From assembly GCF_024218775.1 (NCBI RefSeq), contig NZ_CP100404.1, positions 1,674,001-1,738,000 of the forward strand: DNA of 64,000 nucleotides, read 5' to 3'. The stretch is from Haloarcula marina. GTDB taxonomy: Archaea > Halobacteriota > Halobacteria > Halobacteriales > Haloarculaceae. The translations under genes were made by a program, and so were the position numbers. Below are positions 32,467 to 40,974 of the stretch, piece by piece (positions within the stretch are counted from its first letter, which is position 1; each line of letters starts with the position of its first letter). Below the pieces are notes generated by a model, which was not told the DNA's origin, ran no database searches, and worked only from the letters and a program-made list of their open reading frames with translations.

Positions 32467-33108
32467 ATGAGTACCCAGGACCAAACCCCCATCGAGAAGG
32501 ACCAGACCCCCATCGAATCGGATTTAGACGAATCGACCTCTGAGACAGCAGCGGTCGATGCAGAAGCGCAGGACCAGGAAGCCGAGACGCAGGCGACAGA
32601 GACGGACCTCTCGCTCGACCTCATCTTCGAGATTCTGAAGAACAGCCGCCGCCGCGAAGTACTCCACTATCTCCGGGACCACGAAGAGGGCGAGCGCGTG
32701 TCACTCGGCGAACTCGCCGAACACGTCGCCGCCATCGAGAACGACACGACGACGGAGGCACTGACCTCCAGCGAGCGAAAGCGCGTGTACGTCGGCCTCT
32801 ACCAGTGTCATCTTCCGAAGATGGACGACATGGGCGTCGTGGAGTTCAACCAGAACCGCGGTCACGTCGAACTCGCGCCCGCCGCCGAGCAACTGACCGA
32901 GTACCTCGACCGGCCCGCCGAGTCGGCGCGCGTCCCGTGGCACCGCTACTACGCGGTCATCTCGGGCATCGGCGTCGCCGTCCTCGGCCTCGCCGTGGGA
33001 CTCGGACTGGCTCAGAGCGTGCTCTTGCTGATGGTGGGCCTCGTCGTGGCCACGTTCGCGTTCTGTTCCGGAACGCACTGGTACGTCGAATCCCAGACCG
33101 AAGAGTAA
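32467..33108 (+). CDS. Membrane-tethered DUF7344 winged-helix protein
   Basis: A 213-residue protein with an acidic Gln/Glu/Thr-rich N-terminus (to ~45) that contains an imperfect repeat DQTPIE. The DUF7344 winged helix follows (about 47-150: IFEILKNSRRREVLHYL, LAEHVAAIEND, SERKRVYVGLYQCHLPKMD), then two hydrophobic helices (about 162-200). Unlike most genes here it has a leader and a strong Shine-Dalgarno site. It follows the dehydrogenase operon and shares a promoter element with the DUF7344 gene on its other side, so the two may respond to the same signal or regulate each other. Confidence 0.75.
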   Translation: MSTQDQTPIEKDQTPIESDLDESTSETAAVDAEAQDQEAETQATETDLSLDLIFEILKNSRRREVLHYLRDHEEGERVSLGELAEHVAAIENDTTTEALTSSERKRVYVGLYQCHLPKMDDMGVVEFNQNRGHVELAPAAEQLTEYLDRPAESARVPWHRYYAVISGIGVAVLGLAVGLGLAQSVLLLMVGLVVATFAFCSGTHWYVESQTEE

Positions 33109-33412
33109 CACCCGTCTCCCGACTAACGGCCCTCGACGAACCGTTTGCCGTCCATCGGTTTTCTCACTCCCATTCGTTCCCGACGTGACGAGCGCCGCCG
33201 CTGTCGGCGGACGTGGCATCGCGGGTCAGCGCCAGCGAGTACCGCCACGCTGGGCTGACGAGAGTTACGGACTCGAAGACACAGCGAAAATGGTGACCGG
33301 CGAGGAGTTCGCACGTGAGTCGGGGTGGGGTACACAGGTGGATGGCCGGTCAGCCATTTTCCGGTCTGCGTCGGACACAAGTGGGTGGTGTACCGTGGGG
33401 ATGGTGGTGCTT

Positions 33413-33430
33413 CGGTGTCGGCCGACACCG
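33413..33430. promoter_or_regulatory. 18-bp perfect palindrome CGGTGTCGGCCGACACCG
   Basis: It is followed at once by a second inverted pair, GTGTC-5 nt-GACAC (33430-33444), with single GACAC copies on either side. This is the pattern of a cluster of dimer-binding sites. Confidence 0.4.
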
Positions 33431-33613
33431 TGTCTCCGCGACACAATGATGTCGGCATTTCCACGTGGGTTTGACACACACATTGTAACACTCTGCCTAG
33501 CCCTACCGACACCGCGTTCGGTCGTCTCGCTACGGATGCGCCCAGATTCCGCCACTCGCAGTCGAACGACTGCCCCCGCGGTAGCGGTCCGCCGTCGTCC
33601 CGCGGTAGGTTCG

Positions 33614-33641
33614 GTTTACTCGGCAGTAAACGGCGTTTACT
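33614..33641. promoter_or_regulatory. Triple GTTTACT half-site (possible operator)
   Basis: GTTTACT, AGTAAAC and GTTTACT alternate in orientation with 4- and 3-nt gaps, so the first two form a perfect inverted repeat and the last two form another. Confidence 0.4.
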
Positions 33642-33800
33642 ACCGATATGGGGGAGGGGAAGTCGGGACGAGTCCGGTAGATTCGGTGCAGTGGCCCCCC
33701 AATATCGGGCCGATCCTTCGACTGCCTGCCCGACCCACACCGCCCACAGATTCCTGTCGCTCAGATAGTATTATATCCACGGAACTGGTACTCTCTAGAT

Positions 33801-33965
33801 ATGGGCGACACGAAAGAGAGCCGTGACGACAAGGCGCTCCGTGAGGAGAAACGACAGCGGGAGGACGAACTGGAGACCGAAGTCGAGGAATTGGACGAGG
33901 CGGAAGCCGCCGACGAGCGACGCGAAGAACAGGAAGCGGAAGACGAACTCGCCGCGGACGAGTGA
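33801..33965 (+). CDS. Small highly charged coiled-coil-like protein (54 aa)
   Basis: Starting MGDTKESRDDKALREEKRQR, over half of the residues are Glu, Asp, Arg or Lys with a helical heptad-like spacing of Leu and Ala, so a single charged helix or coiled coil is expected. A TTATAT box lies 30 nt before the ATG, matching a leaderless gene, and codon bias is good. No function is known to me. Such short charged proteins could be adaptors or salt-adapted chaperone-like peptides; this is a guess. Confidence 0.6.
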   Translation: MGDTKESRDDKALREEKRQREDELETEVEELDEAEAADERREEQEAEDELAADE

Positions 33966-34507
33966 ACACACGGTATCGAGTGTCGACGGATGAGCACCCG
34001 GTGTCGTCACTCGACACCGCGCGTCGCGAGAGGTCGGGGGTACCTCGGACCGGACTCCCAGTGTATCGGTCCGTGTGTGGGTTCGGACGTACCCCACAGC
34101 CTCCGTTCCGGCCATCGAAACGACGGTCGTCTATGACCGTACGTATCGGACTTGTCGCGAATCGTGCCGAGGGAAAGGACCAGTGGAATCCTCGACGCGG
34201 CCGCGACAAATATAGCTTGTACAGTGTCCCATATCATCATGTGGAGATTACTGCGCGGAAAGTCGCGGTAAGCCCCACGACGGACTCCGTCCTGCGGAGA
34301 CCGTTCGAGGTAAGCCAGCGTTTGTCCGCCAGTGACACCGCGGCCGTCGTTCCTCTCACCCGTGCTGCCGTTCATCGCCGACGCTACCCGTCACGGTGCG
34401 GGTTTTCACTCGACGGTGTTCGGTCCGCACGCCGTCCTCAATCGGAATCCAGACCGAGGTCCACCGTAGGGTTAAGTACCACTCCCGCGTCAGTATCGCG
34501 TGCTATC
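33966..34507. other. 542-bp region without a supported gene
   Basis: Composition is less GC-rich than in coding DNA and no frame shows haloarchaeal third-position bias. Apart from a GTTAAGTAC box near 34471 that can serve the Hsp20 gene, I see no clear element. Confidence 0.45.
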
Positions 34508-34885
34508 ATGACTCGTAGACGGCGACTCCGCCCGACGCGTCGAGCAACGGACGACAGCGCGGAGACGGAACCACCCGAACCGTTCTCTGTCGATATCGCG
34601 ACGGACGGTGACGCGTTCGTCGTCACCGCGGAACTCCCCGGCGTCCGCACGCAGGACATCGACGTGACGGTCCGAAAGAATCGGCTCCGAATCGACGTTA
34701 CGGCGGAGAGCGACGACGTCGAGGGCACCTACCTTCGGCGCGAGCGGAACCGGCCCGCGGGTAGCCGCGTCGTCGAACTCCCGGGACCGGTGGTCGAAAA
34801 GCGGGCGTCAGCGTCCTACAACGGCGGCGTCCTCCGTCTCCGTCTCCCGAAGCGGGACCAACGGCGACGCGTCGGCGTGGAATAA
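34508..34885 (+). CDS. Hsp20/alpha-crystallin family small heat-shock protein
   Basis: From the ATG at 34508 the 125-residue protein has a short basic N-terminus (MTRRRRLRPTRR) and then an alpha-crystallin domain: FVVTAELPGVRTQDIDVTVRKNRL, then YNGGVLRLRLPK, the A-x-x-x-n-GVL-x-L motif. The canonical C-terminal IxI anchor is weak (VGVE). Small heat-shock proteins hold unfolding proteins in ATP-independent oligomers. A GTTAAGTAC box about 35 nt upstream is the likely promoter. The basic start is unusual in an acidic proteome. Confidence 0.75.
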   Translation: MTRRRRLRPTRRATDDSAETEPPEPFSVDIATDGDAFVVTAELPGVRTQDIDVTVRKNRLRIDVTAESDDVEGTYLRRERNRPAGSRVVELPGPVVEKRASASYNGGVLRLRLPKRDQRRRVGVE

Positions 34886-34924
34886 GCGGCCATACGTCGA
34901 GACGGTTCCGCCCACAATGGCCCG

Positions 34925-35116
34925 CTACGCCCGCCGGAGGTTCACCGCACGCGGCCCCCGTTCGCCGCGTTCGATGTCGAACGTCACTGCCTCTCCTTCC
35001 TCCAAATCCGGGTCGATTTCGGACTGGTGGAAGAACACGTCTTCCTCGCGGGCGTCCGTCTCGATGAATCCGTATCCCTTCTCGTCGTGGACGAACGTGA
35101 CCGTTCCTCGTGGCAT
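34925..35116 (-). CDS. cspA: Cold-shock domain protein
   Basis: The 63-residue protein is a complete cold-shock domain, a five-stranded OB barrel. It has the RNP1-like motif KGYGFIE and the RNP2-like DVFFHQSEI. It binds single-stranded RNA or DNA and acts as an RNA chaperone. A TTTAGG box 28 nt before the ATG fits leaderless expression. The tail (RGERGPRAVNL) matches the usual end of the family, so the gene is intact. It stands alone, facing the Hsp20 gene tail to tail. Confidence 0.9.
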   Translation of the reverse strand: MPRGTVTFVHDEKGYGFIETDAREEDVFFHQSEIDPDLEEGEAVTFDIERGERGPRAVNLRRA

Positions 35117-35176
35117 ACGGTACCGTCCGTGCCGCAGCGACCTAAACGTCCGGTCGCCACTCCCGCGAGCGCGCAG

Positions 35177-37765
35177 TCACTCGATTCGCTCGACGGTCCC
35201 GCTCACCCCGTCGACGCGGACGCGGTCCCCCGTCTTCAGCCTGGTCGTCGCGTCGTCGACGCCGACCACCGCCGGGATGCCGTACTCGCGGGCCACGAGC
35301 GACCCGTGGGTCAGTCGTCCGCCGACTTCGGTGACGACGGCGGCCGCGTTCAAGAACAGCGGCGTCCACCCGGGGTCCGTGTAGGGGGCCACCAACACCT
35401 CCCCACGGGCGATTCGGGTCCTCGCGGGGTCGGTGACGACACGCACGTCGCCTTCGACGACGCCCGGTGCCGCCCCGGTTCCGGCGAGCGTCACCGCTCC
35501 CGGCGTCCCGTCGATGGGACCGGTCGCGCGCAGAACCTCCCCCTCGCTCGTCAGTAACCGCGGCGGAGCGAGGGCCGTCGCTCGCTCGTACGCCTGCCGT
35601 CGGGCCGTCACGTCGACACCGGCGAGGGTACGCGGGTCCGCGACGGCGGCCCGAAGTTCGTCGTAGGTCAAGTGCCAGACGTCGTCCCGACTTTCGAGCG
35701 CTCCCGCCCGTTCGAGTTGCCGACCGGCCGCCAGCGTCTGCTGTCGTAGTTCGTCCAGCAAACGGACGAGCGCGTACTTCGGCAATTCTCTGAGGCCGAT
35801 GTAGCCGCGGTACATCGTGGCGAGTCGGCGGACCAGCGGCCGCAACGGACGGGGCGCGGCCGACACCAGCGCGGCCTTCGCGTCCGCTGCGCGCGCCTGC
35901 AACTCATCGCCTTGATGGGTCGGTGAATCGGCGTCCGGGGCCGCGATGTAGCCGCTCACGACGTTCAACAGCGTACTCGGGTCTTCCCGGTACCGCGGGC
36001 GACTCCAGTCGATTTCGCCCACGGCGCGGAACCCGAACGCGTCGAGAAATGCGTCGACGGCCGCGACGAACGCCTCGGCGTCGTCCCGGTCCCGGAGGTC
36101 CGCCATCGTCGTCCCTTCGCGGAGCGCCCGTTCGACCGCTGGCGTCTCCTGTGCGACGGCGGCCACGTCGGCCAGCGCGGCGTTCATCTGGTAGACCACG
36201 TCGTCGGTGATGCCGAGCGCCAGTTCGTCGACGCGCTCCCGTTCCTCGGGGACCAACCGGCGGAGCAGGGCACCCGCGATGATGCCCGAGAGGAACCGCG
36301 AGTAGAACGGGTCGAGCAACCAGTCCGCCCCGTTCCCGAGTTCCCGCACGGCCGCGTCGAGTCGCGCGGGGAGTGTCTGCGGCGCGCGAATCCGTTCGAT
36401 AGCCCGGTCGCACTCCTCGTCGTACGTCGCCTTCAGCGCGGTGGGGGCATCCAGCGGGTCGCCGGTGACCATCGTCCGCGGCACTCCGCCGACGAGGCGG
36501 TACGCCAGTCCGACGACGCGGCGAAGCGTGCCTCGGTTGTCGAGCGCGGCGGCCAGTGGCAGCCCTCTCCCCGTGGCAGGAAACTGCTCGGGCGCGTCGG
36601 CGATGAACGACCGCATGGCGGCCGCGCCCGGTTCGTCTATCACGTCGAAGTTGTCGAGCAATCGCCGTCGGAGTCGTGGTTCCCGGAGGTACGGCGTCAC
36701 GTCGATGTACAGCCGGTTCCCCGCGGTCGCAATGTCCCAGCCGTCCATCCCGAGGTCTGAGAACACGCTCTCGATGAGCGTCGCCCACGTGTCGAGGACG
36801 AGCGTCGGCATGGCGTCGGGCATCCCCTGGCGGTGACCGAAACTGTAGTACACGTGGACGGCATCGTCGGGCGTCGGTTCCGGGACCGGGAACAGCGAAG
36901 TAATCGGCCGCGCTTGCAGAATCGAGATGTCGCCGTCTCGAATCGCCCACTCCACGTCTTGGGGGGACCCCAGCGCCGACTCGATTCGGGTGCCCAGCGT
37001 CGAGAGCGCCCGCACGTCGCTCTCCGAGAGAATCGGCTCGGACCGTTCCGGGCCGACCGCGTACTCGACGATTCGGTCGGTGGGACGGTCGAATCTGATA
37101 GAGTCGGCCGTGGTCCGCCCCGAGACGAGTCGGTCGCCCCGTCCCGGTCCCGCGTCGATGACGGTCACGGGTCGCCGCCCGCTGACCGGGTCGGCGGTGA
37201 AGAGGATGCCCGAGGCGTCCGGTTCGACGAACGCGTGGACGACGACGGCCATCGCCGCGTCGGTCACGTCGATGTCGTTGCGGGCGCGGTACACCACGGC
37301 GCGCTCGGTGAACAGACTGGCGAGGCAGTCCCGCACCGCCGTCGCGACGGCGTCGGTGCCTTCGACGCCGAGGAACGAGTCGTACTGTCCCGCGAAGGAC
37401 GTTCCGGGGAGGTCTTCCGTCGTCGCCGACGACCGAACCGCTACCGGGCCGGACGGTCGGTCGCGGTCCAGCGCGTCGACCACCGAAGATGGGAGGGGCG
37501 TCGACCGAATCCGCTCGCGGAGTTCGGCGGCGAGGTCCGCCCGTGCCGCCCCGTCGCCGCGGTCCACTGCTGCTTCGAGGTCGCTCAGCAGGTCGCCCAC
37601 TCCGGCGGTCTCGACGACGGTTCGGTACGTCTCGGTCGTGACGACGACACCACCGGGAACCGGCAGACCGAGTGACAGCAGACGGGCGAGCGTCGCCCCT
37701 TTCGCGCCGCTGACGGCGGGTTCCGTCGCAACTGGGTCCGTCAGCAGGCAGACGGTGTCGGACAT
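35177..37765 (-). CDS. PEP-synthase/rifampin-phosphotransferase-like enzyme (ATP-grasp plus swivelling His domain)
   Basis: The ATG at 37765 gives MSDTVCLLTDPVATEPAVSG and 862 residues. Residues 1-~300 are the PPDK/PEP-synthase ATP-binding domain (AKGATLARL near 21; RSSATTEDLPGTSFAGQYDS at 111-130). A long helical middle domain follows. The last ~95 residues are the PEP-utiliser mobile domain with the phosphorylated His820 in TEVGGRLTHGSLVARE. The C-terminal TIM barrel that binds PEP/pyruvate in true PEP synthase is absent. Length and domain order match rifampin phosphotransferases, where the middle domain binds the acceptor. The substrate here is unknown; drug or small-molecule phosphorylation is one possibility. 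It is a single gene facing a UspA gene head to head. Confidence 0.75.
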   Translation of the reverse strand: MSDTVCLLTDPVATEPAVSGAKGATLARLLSLGLPVPGGVVVTTETYRTVVETAGVGDLLSDLEAAVDRGDGAARADLAAELRERIRSTPLPSSVVDALDRDRPSGPVAVRSSATTEDLPGTSFAGQYDSFLGVEGTDAVATAVRDCLASLFTERAVVYRARNDIDVTDAAMAVVVHAFVEPDASGILFTADPVSGRRPVTVIDAGPGRGDRLVSGRTTADSIRFDRPTDRIVEYAVGPERSEPILSESDVRALSTLGTRIESALGSPQDVEWAIRDGDISILQARPITSLFPVPEPTPDDAVHVYYSFGHRQGMPDAMPTLVLDTWATLIESVFSDLGMDGWDIATAGNRLYIDVTPYLREPRLRRRLLDNFDVIDEPGAAAMRSFIADAPEQFPATGRGLPLAAALDNRGTLRRVVGLAYRLVGGVPRTMVTGDPLDAPTALKATYDEECDRAIERIRAPQTLPARLDAAVRELGNGADWLLDPFYSRFLSGIIAGALLRRLVPEERERVDELALGITDDVVYQMNAALADVAAVAQETPAVERALREGTTMADLRDRDDAEAFVAAVDAFLDAFGFRAVGEIDWSRPRYREDPSTLLNVVSGYIAAPDADSPTHQGDELQARAADAKAALVSAAPRPLRPLVRRLATMYRGYIGLRELPKYALVRLLDELRQQTLAAGRQLERAGALESRDDVWHLTYDELRAAVADPRTLAGVDVTARRQAYERATALAPPRLLTSEGEVLRATGPIDGTPGAVTLAGTGAAPGVVEGDVRVVTDPARTRIARGEVLVAPYTDPGWTPLFLNAAAVVTEVGGRLTHGSLVAREYGIPAVVGVDDATTRLKTGDRVRVDGVSGTVERIE

Positions 37766-37887
37766 GGTTCTCGGAGCATTCGAGCGCCCGTCGCAAGAAC
37801 ATATCCGGCATACTCCGAGCAAGGGGTCGATACCGAGGGGGTGTCACCACCGAATCATGTTTCCCGAAGCTCCCCCAACAGTACCGT

Positions 37888-38322
37888 ATGTACAGCCGAA
37901 TCTTGGTTCCGACAGACGGGAGCCCCGGGACCGCGTCGGCCATCGAACACGCGGTCGAGCACGCCCGTACCTACGACGCGACCCTTCACACGCTCTACGT
38001 CGTTGACACGACCATCGCCGCGGACGCCGGTGTCGCTGGCGTCTACGGTGCGCTGGAGGACACCGGTCGTGAAGCGATAGACGCAGTCAGGACCGCGGCC
38101 GCTCGCGCTGGTGTCGACGCCGCCGAAGCGTCGCTGGCACGCGGCGCACCGTACCGCGTGATTCTCGACTACGTCGACGAAAACGACATCGACCTCGTCG
38201 TGATGGGGACGCACGGCCGCCGCGGCCTCGAACGGTACCTCCTCGGAAGTACCACCGAGAAGGTCGTTCGGTTGGCCGATGTGCCGGTGTTGACCGTACG
38301 GATGACTGACGACTCGGCATGA
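37888..38322 (+). CDS. UspA-family universal stress protein
   Basis: This 144-residue protein has the Usp fold: RILVPTDGSPGTASAIEHA at the start and the ATP-binding G-2x-G-9x-G-S pattern near residue 110 (MGTHGRRGLERYLLGSTTEKV). It is therefore probably the ATP-binding type that dimerises and responds to stress. It lies head to head with the PEP-synthase-like gene. A second UspA at 39358 differs by lacking a full glycine pattern. Confidence 0.85.
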   Translation: MYSRILVPTDGSPGTASAIEHAVEHARTYDATLHTLYVVDTTIAADAGVAGVYGALEDTGREAIDAVRTAAARAGVDAAEASLARGAPYRVILDYVDENDIDLVVMGTHGRRGLERYLLGSTTEKVVRLADVPVLTVRMTDDSA

Positions 38323-38346
38323 GAACCGGCGTGCCGTGCTTGCCCG

Positions 38347-39339
38347 TCACGCCATCGGAACGACGAGCGTGTCCCCTTCGCGTTCGATAGTGGTCCCGAA
38401 CGGCGCGGACAGTTCCCGCATGCGGTCCCGACTCCACGCGGCCGCGTCGGGACGGGCCTCGTGAACGGCGAAGTCGCGTATCTCCGTCGGTCGCAACCGG
38501 ACCTCTGTGACTGTCCCGTCCGCGGCGAGAGCGAGTTCGAACAGGAAGCTCCGGTCGTTGCGGAGCGACTCGGAGACGGCGTAGTCGTCGACGAAATCGC
38601 CGGTGTCGTACAGTATCGGCCGCCCTTCGTACACTTCGACGCCGTGGAACACGTGCGCGCTGTGCCCGTGGACGGCGTCGACGCCCTCGTCGACCAGCCA
38701 TCGGGCGAACGCGCGGAACTTCGGGGAGGGGGCCGTCACCATGTTCGGTCCCCAGTGGAGCGACGCCACGACGAGGTCCGGGTCGCGTTCGCGCGCCCTG
38801 TCCAGTGCCTCGCCGACGCGCTCTCGGGTGGTAGCGTCCTCAACGTCGATGTCGACGTAGGCGGTTCCCGGAGCGGTAGGCGTCGCGGCGTACTCCGGCG
38901 TGTTGTCGGTCAGCGAGATGACGGCCACTTCGACCGGTCCGGCCTCGAACAGCGCGGGTTCGAGCGCCGCCGACAGCGTTCGGCCCGCGCCACTGCGGGC
39001 GATGTCCGCCTCGTCCAACACGTCGAGCGTGTCGAGTAACGCCGCCTCCTCGTAGTCGAGGACGTGGTTGTTGGCGAGCGCACAGCAGTCGACACCGGCC
39101 GCTTCGAGCGCTGGAACGGCCCACCGCGGGTTCGCCCGGAAGTGAAACGCCCGTTCGGTGCGCTCCCACGGACGCCCGCGTGTCGAGAGACAGCACTCGA
39201 GGTTGAGACACAGGCCGTCCAGCGTGGTGAGGCGCGGTAGCAGGTCGCCCCAGACGGCCCGGGGAGGGCGCTGTAACTGTCGCTCGTCGACCAGGCGCCC
39301 GAGCATCACGTCGCCAGTCAGGCCGAGTGTCGTCGTCAT
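38347..39339 (-). CDS. CapA/PgsA-family metallophosphatase-like protein
   Basis: The 330-residue protein has the CapA-family landmarks LGLTGDVMLGR, LNLECCLS, ALANNHVLDYE, VASLHWGPNM, DAVHGHSAHVFHGVEVY and LYDTGDFVDDY. The fold is that of calcineurin-like metal-dependent enzymes. In Bacillus, CapA belongs to poly-gamma-glutamate synthesis and export. The partner genes capB and capC are not in this window, and this protein lacks the usual N-terminal membrane anchor, so the role is open; hydrolysis of a surface polymer or precursor is plausible. It sits between two UspA genes. Confidence 0.8.
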   Translation of the reverse strand: MTTTLGLTGDVMLGRLVDERQLQRPPRAVWGDLLPRLTTLDGLCLNLECCLSTRGRPWERTERAFHFRANPRWAVPALEAAGVDCCALANNHVLDYEEAALLDTLDVLDEADIARSGAGRTLSAALEPALFEAGPVEVAVISLTDNTPEYAATPTAPGTAYVDIDVEDATTRERVGEALDRARERDPDLVVASLHWGPNMVTAPSPKFRAFARWLVDEGVDAVHGHSAHVFHGVEVYEGRPILYDTGDFVDDYAVSESLRNDRSFLFELALAADGTVTEVRLRPTEIRDFAVHEARPDAAAWSRDRMRELSAPFGTTIEREGDTLVVPMA

Positions 39340-39357
39340 TCGCTACGCCGTGGGTCG

Positions 39358-39783
39358 CTACGCTTTCTGCGGCCCCTCGACGACCACGCACTCGCAGTCG
39401 GCCGCCTCGGCCACCTTTCGACCGACGCCCGAGAAGTGTTCCTCGTGCTCGCCGTGTTCGCCGAGGACGATAGTCTTCGCGCCCACTTCCCGCGCGTAGT
39501 CGAGGATGACCTCGTGGGGTATCCCGTGCCGGGTGTCGCCCTCGATGTTCACGCCCGTACCGTCGGCCAGTTCCCGCACGTCGGCGATTGTCATCGTGGC
39601 GTGGTCCTCCGCGAAGATAGTCGCCAGTTCGGTCGAACTCAGCGCCGGTTCGTTGAAGCGGCGCTCGTCGACCACGCTGATGACGTACAACGGGAGGTCC
39701 TCGGCCGCGGATAGTTCGACGGCGTGTTTGGCGGCCGCGCGTGCGTACTCGCTCCCATCAGTCGCTAACAGGATGGACTCCAT
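39358..39783 (-). CDS. UspA-family universal stress protein
   Basis: I start at the ATG at 39783 (MESILLATDGSEYARAAAKHA); an upstream in-frame codon at 39801 adds six unlike residues. The 141-residue protein has the Usp fold, and its terminal motif GEHGEHEEHFSGVGRKV keeps only part of the ATP-binding glycine pattern, with acidic replacements. It may bind nucleotide weakly or not at all. It follows, or precedes in transcription, the CapA-like gene on the same strand with an 18-bp gap. Confidence 0.8.
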   Translation of the reverse strand: MESILLATDGSEYARAAAKHAVELSAAEDLPLYVISVVDERRFNEPALSSTELATIFAEDHATMTIADVRELADGTGVNIEGDTRHGIPHEVILDYAREVGAKTIVLGEHGEHEEHFSGVGRKVAEAADCECVVVEGPQKA

Positions 39784-39888
39784 ACGCGGCGTACAACCCA
39801 ACAGCAGTTAAGCGTTTGTCACTTTCCGACATCGTACCGTCTCGCGCCTCCCGTAATTATACCACGCCCCGGCGACGTACACGTGGCT

Positions 39889-40416
39889 ATGCCCGACACA
39901 AACCGCGTCGCAATCCTCGGGGGGACGTTCACGCCCCTCCACAACGGCCACCGCGCGCTCCTCCACAGCGCGTTCCAGACGGCGAGCCACGACGGTGACG
40001 GCGACGGGCACGTCGTCGTCGGCCTCACTTCGACCGAACTCGCGAGCGAGACGCGGAGCGATCCCTCGCACGCCGACCGTTTGGGCGCGTTCGCCGACCG
40101 ACGGGCAGCGCTGGACACCGCGCTCGACCGCGTCAGCCGCGCCTACACGGCGTCGTGGGAAATCGTCAAAATCGAAGACACGTTCGGCCCGGCGCTGACC
40201 CGCGAGGACGCCGACGCTCTCGTGGTCGCGCCGGAGGGGAAGGCCCAACGTCGCGCGCACGAACTGAACGACCGTCGCATCGAACGCGGCTATCGCCCGC
40301 TGGAACTCCACACCTCGCCGTTCGTCGTCGCCGAAGACGGTTACCGAATCAGTAGCACCCGCATCCGGAACGGCGAAATCGACGTTCACGGGCAGGTACT
40401 CGACACCGACGAATGA
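39889..40416 (+). CDS. coaD: Phosphopantetheine adenylyltransferase, archaeal type
   Basis: The ATG at 39889, 31 nt after a TTATACC box, gives 175 residues opening NRVAILGGTFTPLHNGHRAL. That is the nucleotidyltransferase site with T/HxxH (HNGH). Near the end, GYRISSTRIRNGEID carries the ISST motif. The archaeal branch (COG1019) makes dephospho-CoA from 4'-phosphopantetheine and ATP, the fourth step of CoA synthesis. A GTG six bases upstream is a less likely start. The gene stands alone. Confidence 0.8.
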   Translation: MPDTNRVAILGGTFTPLHNGHRALLHSAFQTASHDGDGDGHVVVGLTSTELASETRSDPSHADRLGAFADRRAALDTALDRVSRAYTASWEIVKIEDTFGPALTREDADALVVAPEGKAQRRAHELNDRRIERGYRPLELHTSPFVVAEDGYRISSTRIRNGEIDVHGQVLDTDE

Positions 40417-40477
40417 GGCCAGCGTAGACAGGCACCGGACCCCCTCCGGCCCGACGATGGCCGCCTCGACGCTGGCG

Positions 40478-40783
40478 TCAGTCCGGTGGCCCCTCCTCGC
40501 CAGGTTCCGACAACGTCTCCGACAGGCCGTCTTCCCGAACCATCGCCGACACGTACTCCGAAACCGTTTCCACTCCGTCATCACCGCCGAGTTCCCGCGA
40601 CACCGACAGGTGTTGGTCCTGCTCTTCGACCCATTCCTGCGTCCCGGTCACTCGCTCGAAGATGTCTTGCAATTGCCGCTGACGCGGTCCACGTGGACCA
40701 CCGTCACCGCTCGAAGCCGAATGACTACTCATCGGGACACTCCACTGTGCGTCGTCCGCGTTCGCTGTGTGACAATCAAACAC
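40478..40783 (-). CDS. Small acidic conserved-looking hypothetical protein
   Basis: A 101-residue frame starts MFDCHTANADDAQWSVPMSS. An internal ATG at 40732 would give an 84-residue form, but an AAATA box lies 33 nt before 40783 and favours the longer product. The middle (RQLQDIFERVTGTQEWVEEQ) is helical with good codon bias, and the C-terminus is acidic. No domain is recognised. It stands between the coaD gene and a membrane-protein gene on the minus strand. Confidence 0.55.
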   Translation of the reverse strand: MFDCHTANADDAQWSVPMSSHSASSGDGGPRGPRQRQLQDIFERVTGTQEWVEEQDQHLSVSRELGGDDGVETVSEYVSAMVREDGLSETLSEPGEEGPPD

Positions 40784-40851
40784 ATACCACAGTACGGCCC
40801 AAAGGAGACATGGTATTTAGTATTCACCACCCACGACCCGTCAGGACGCTC

Positions 40852-40879
40852 TTACGCTCGCTTCGCTTCCGGAGCGTAA
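40852..40879. terminator. Hairpin TTACGCTC...GAGCGTAA
   Basis: Perfect 8-bp arms flank a 12-nt loop about 100 bp downstream of the membrane-protein gene at 40975 and just upstream of the promoter at ~40816. A transcript-end hairpin is possible, but no T-run follows on the minus strand. Confidence 0.35.
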
Positions 40880-40974
40880 CCGACCGGCGAAAGCGACGCC
40901 GGTATCGGCGTCCCGTCTCGCGGGTAAGAGGCTGTTACTACCGGCGTCGTACGCACGACCGTCGATACCGCGGC

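Larger units (their letters stand above)
33109..33800. other. 692-bp gene-free region rich in palindromes
   Basis: No frame has convincing codon bias. The region holds six GACAC/GTGTC copies between 33374 and 33477, including an 18-bp perfect palindrome, and three GTTTACT-type half-sites at 33614-33641. The TATA box of the next small gene (TTATAT, 33771) is at its right end. An untranslated RNA is possible but nothing specific supports one. Confidence 0.5.

Noticed and set aside
33109-33800. tRNA or other structured RNA in the long spacer
   Set aside because: No cloverleaf, CCA-type acceptor or known RNA motif could be built from the sequence by eye.
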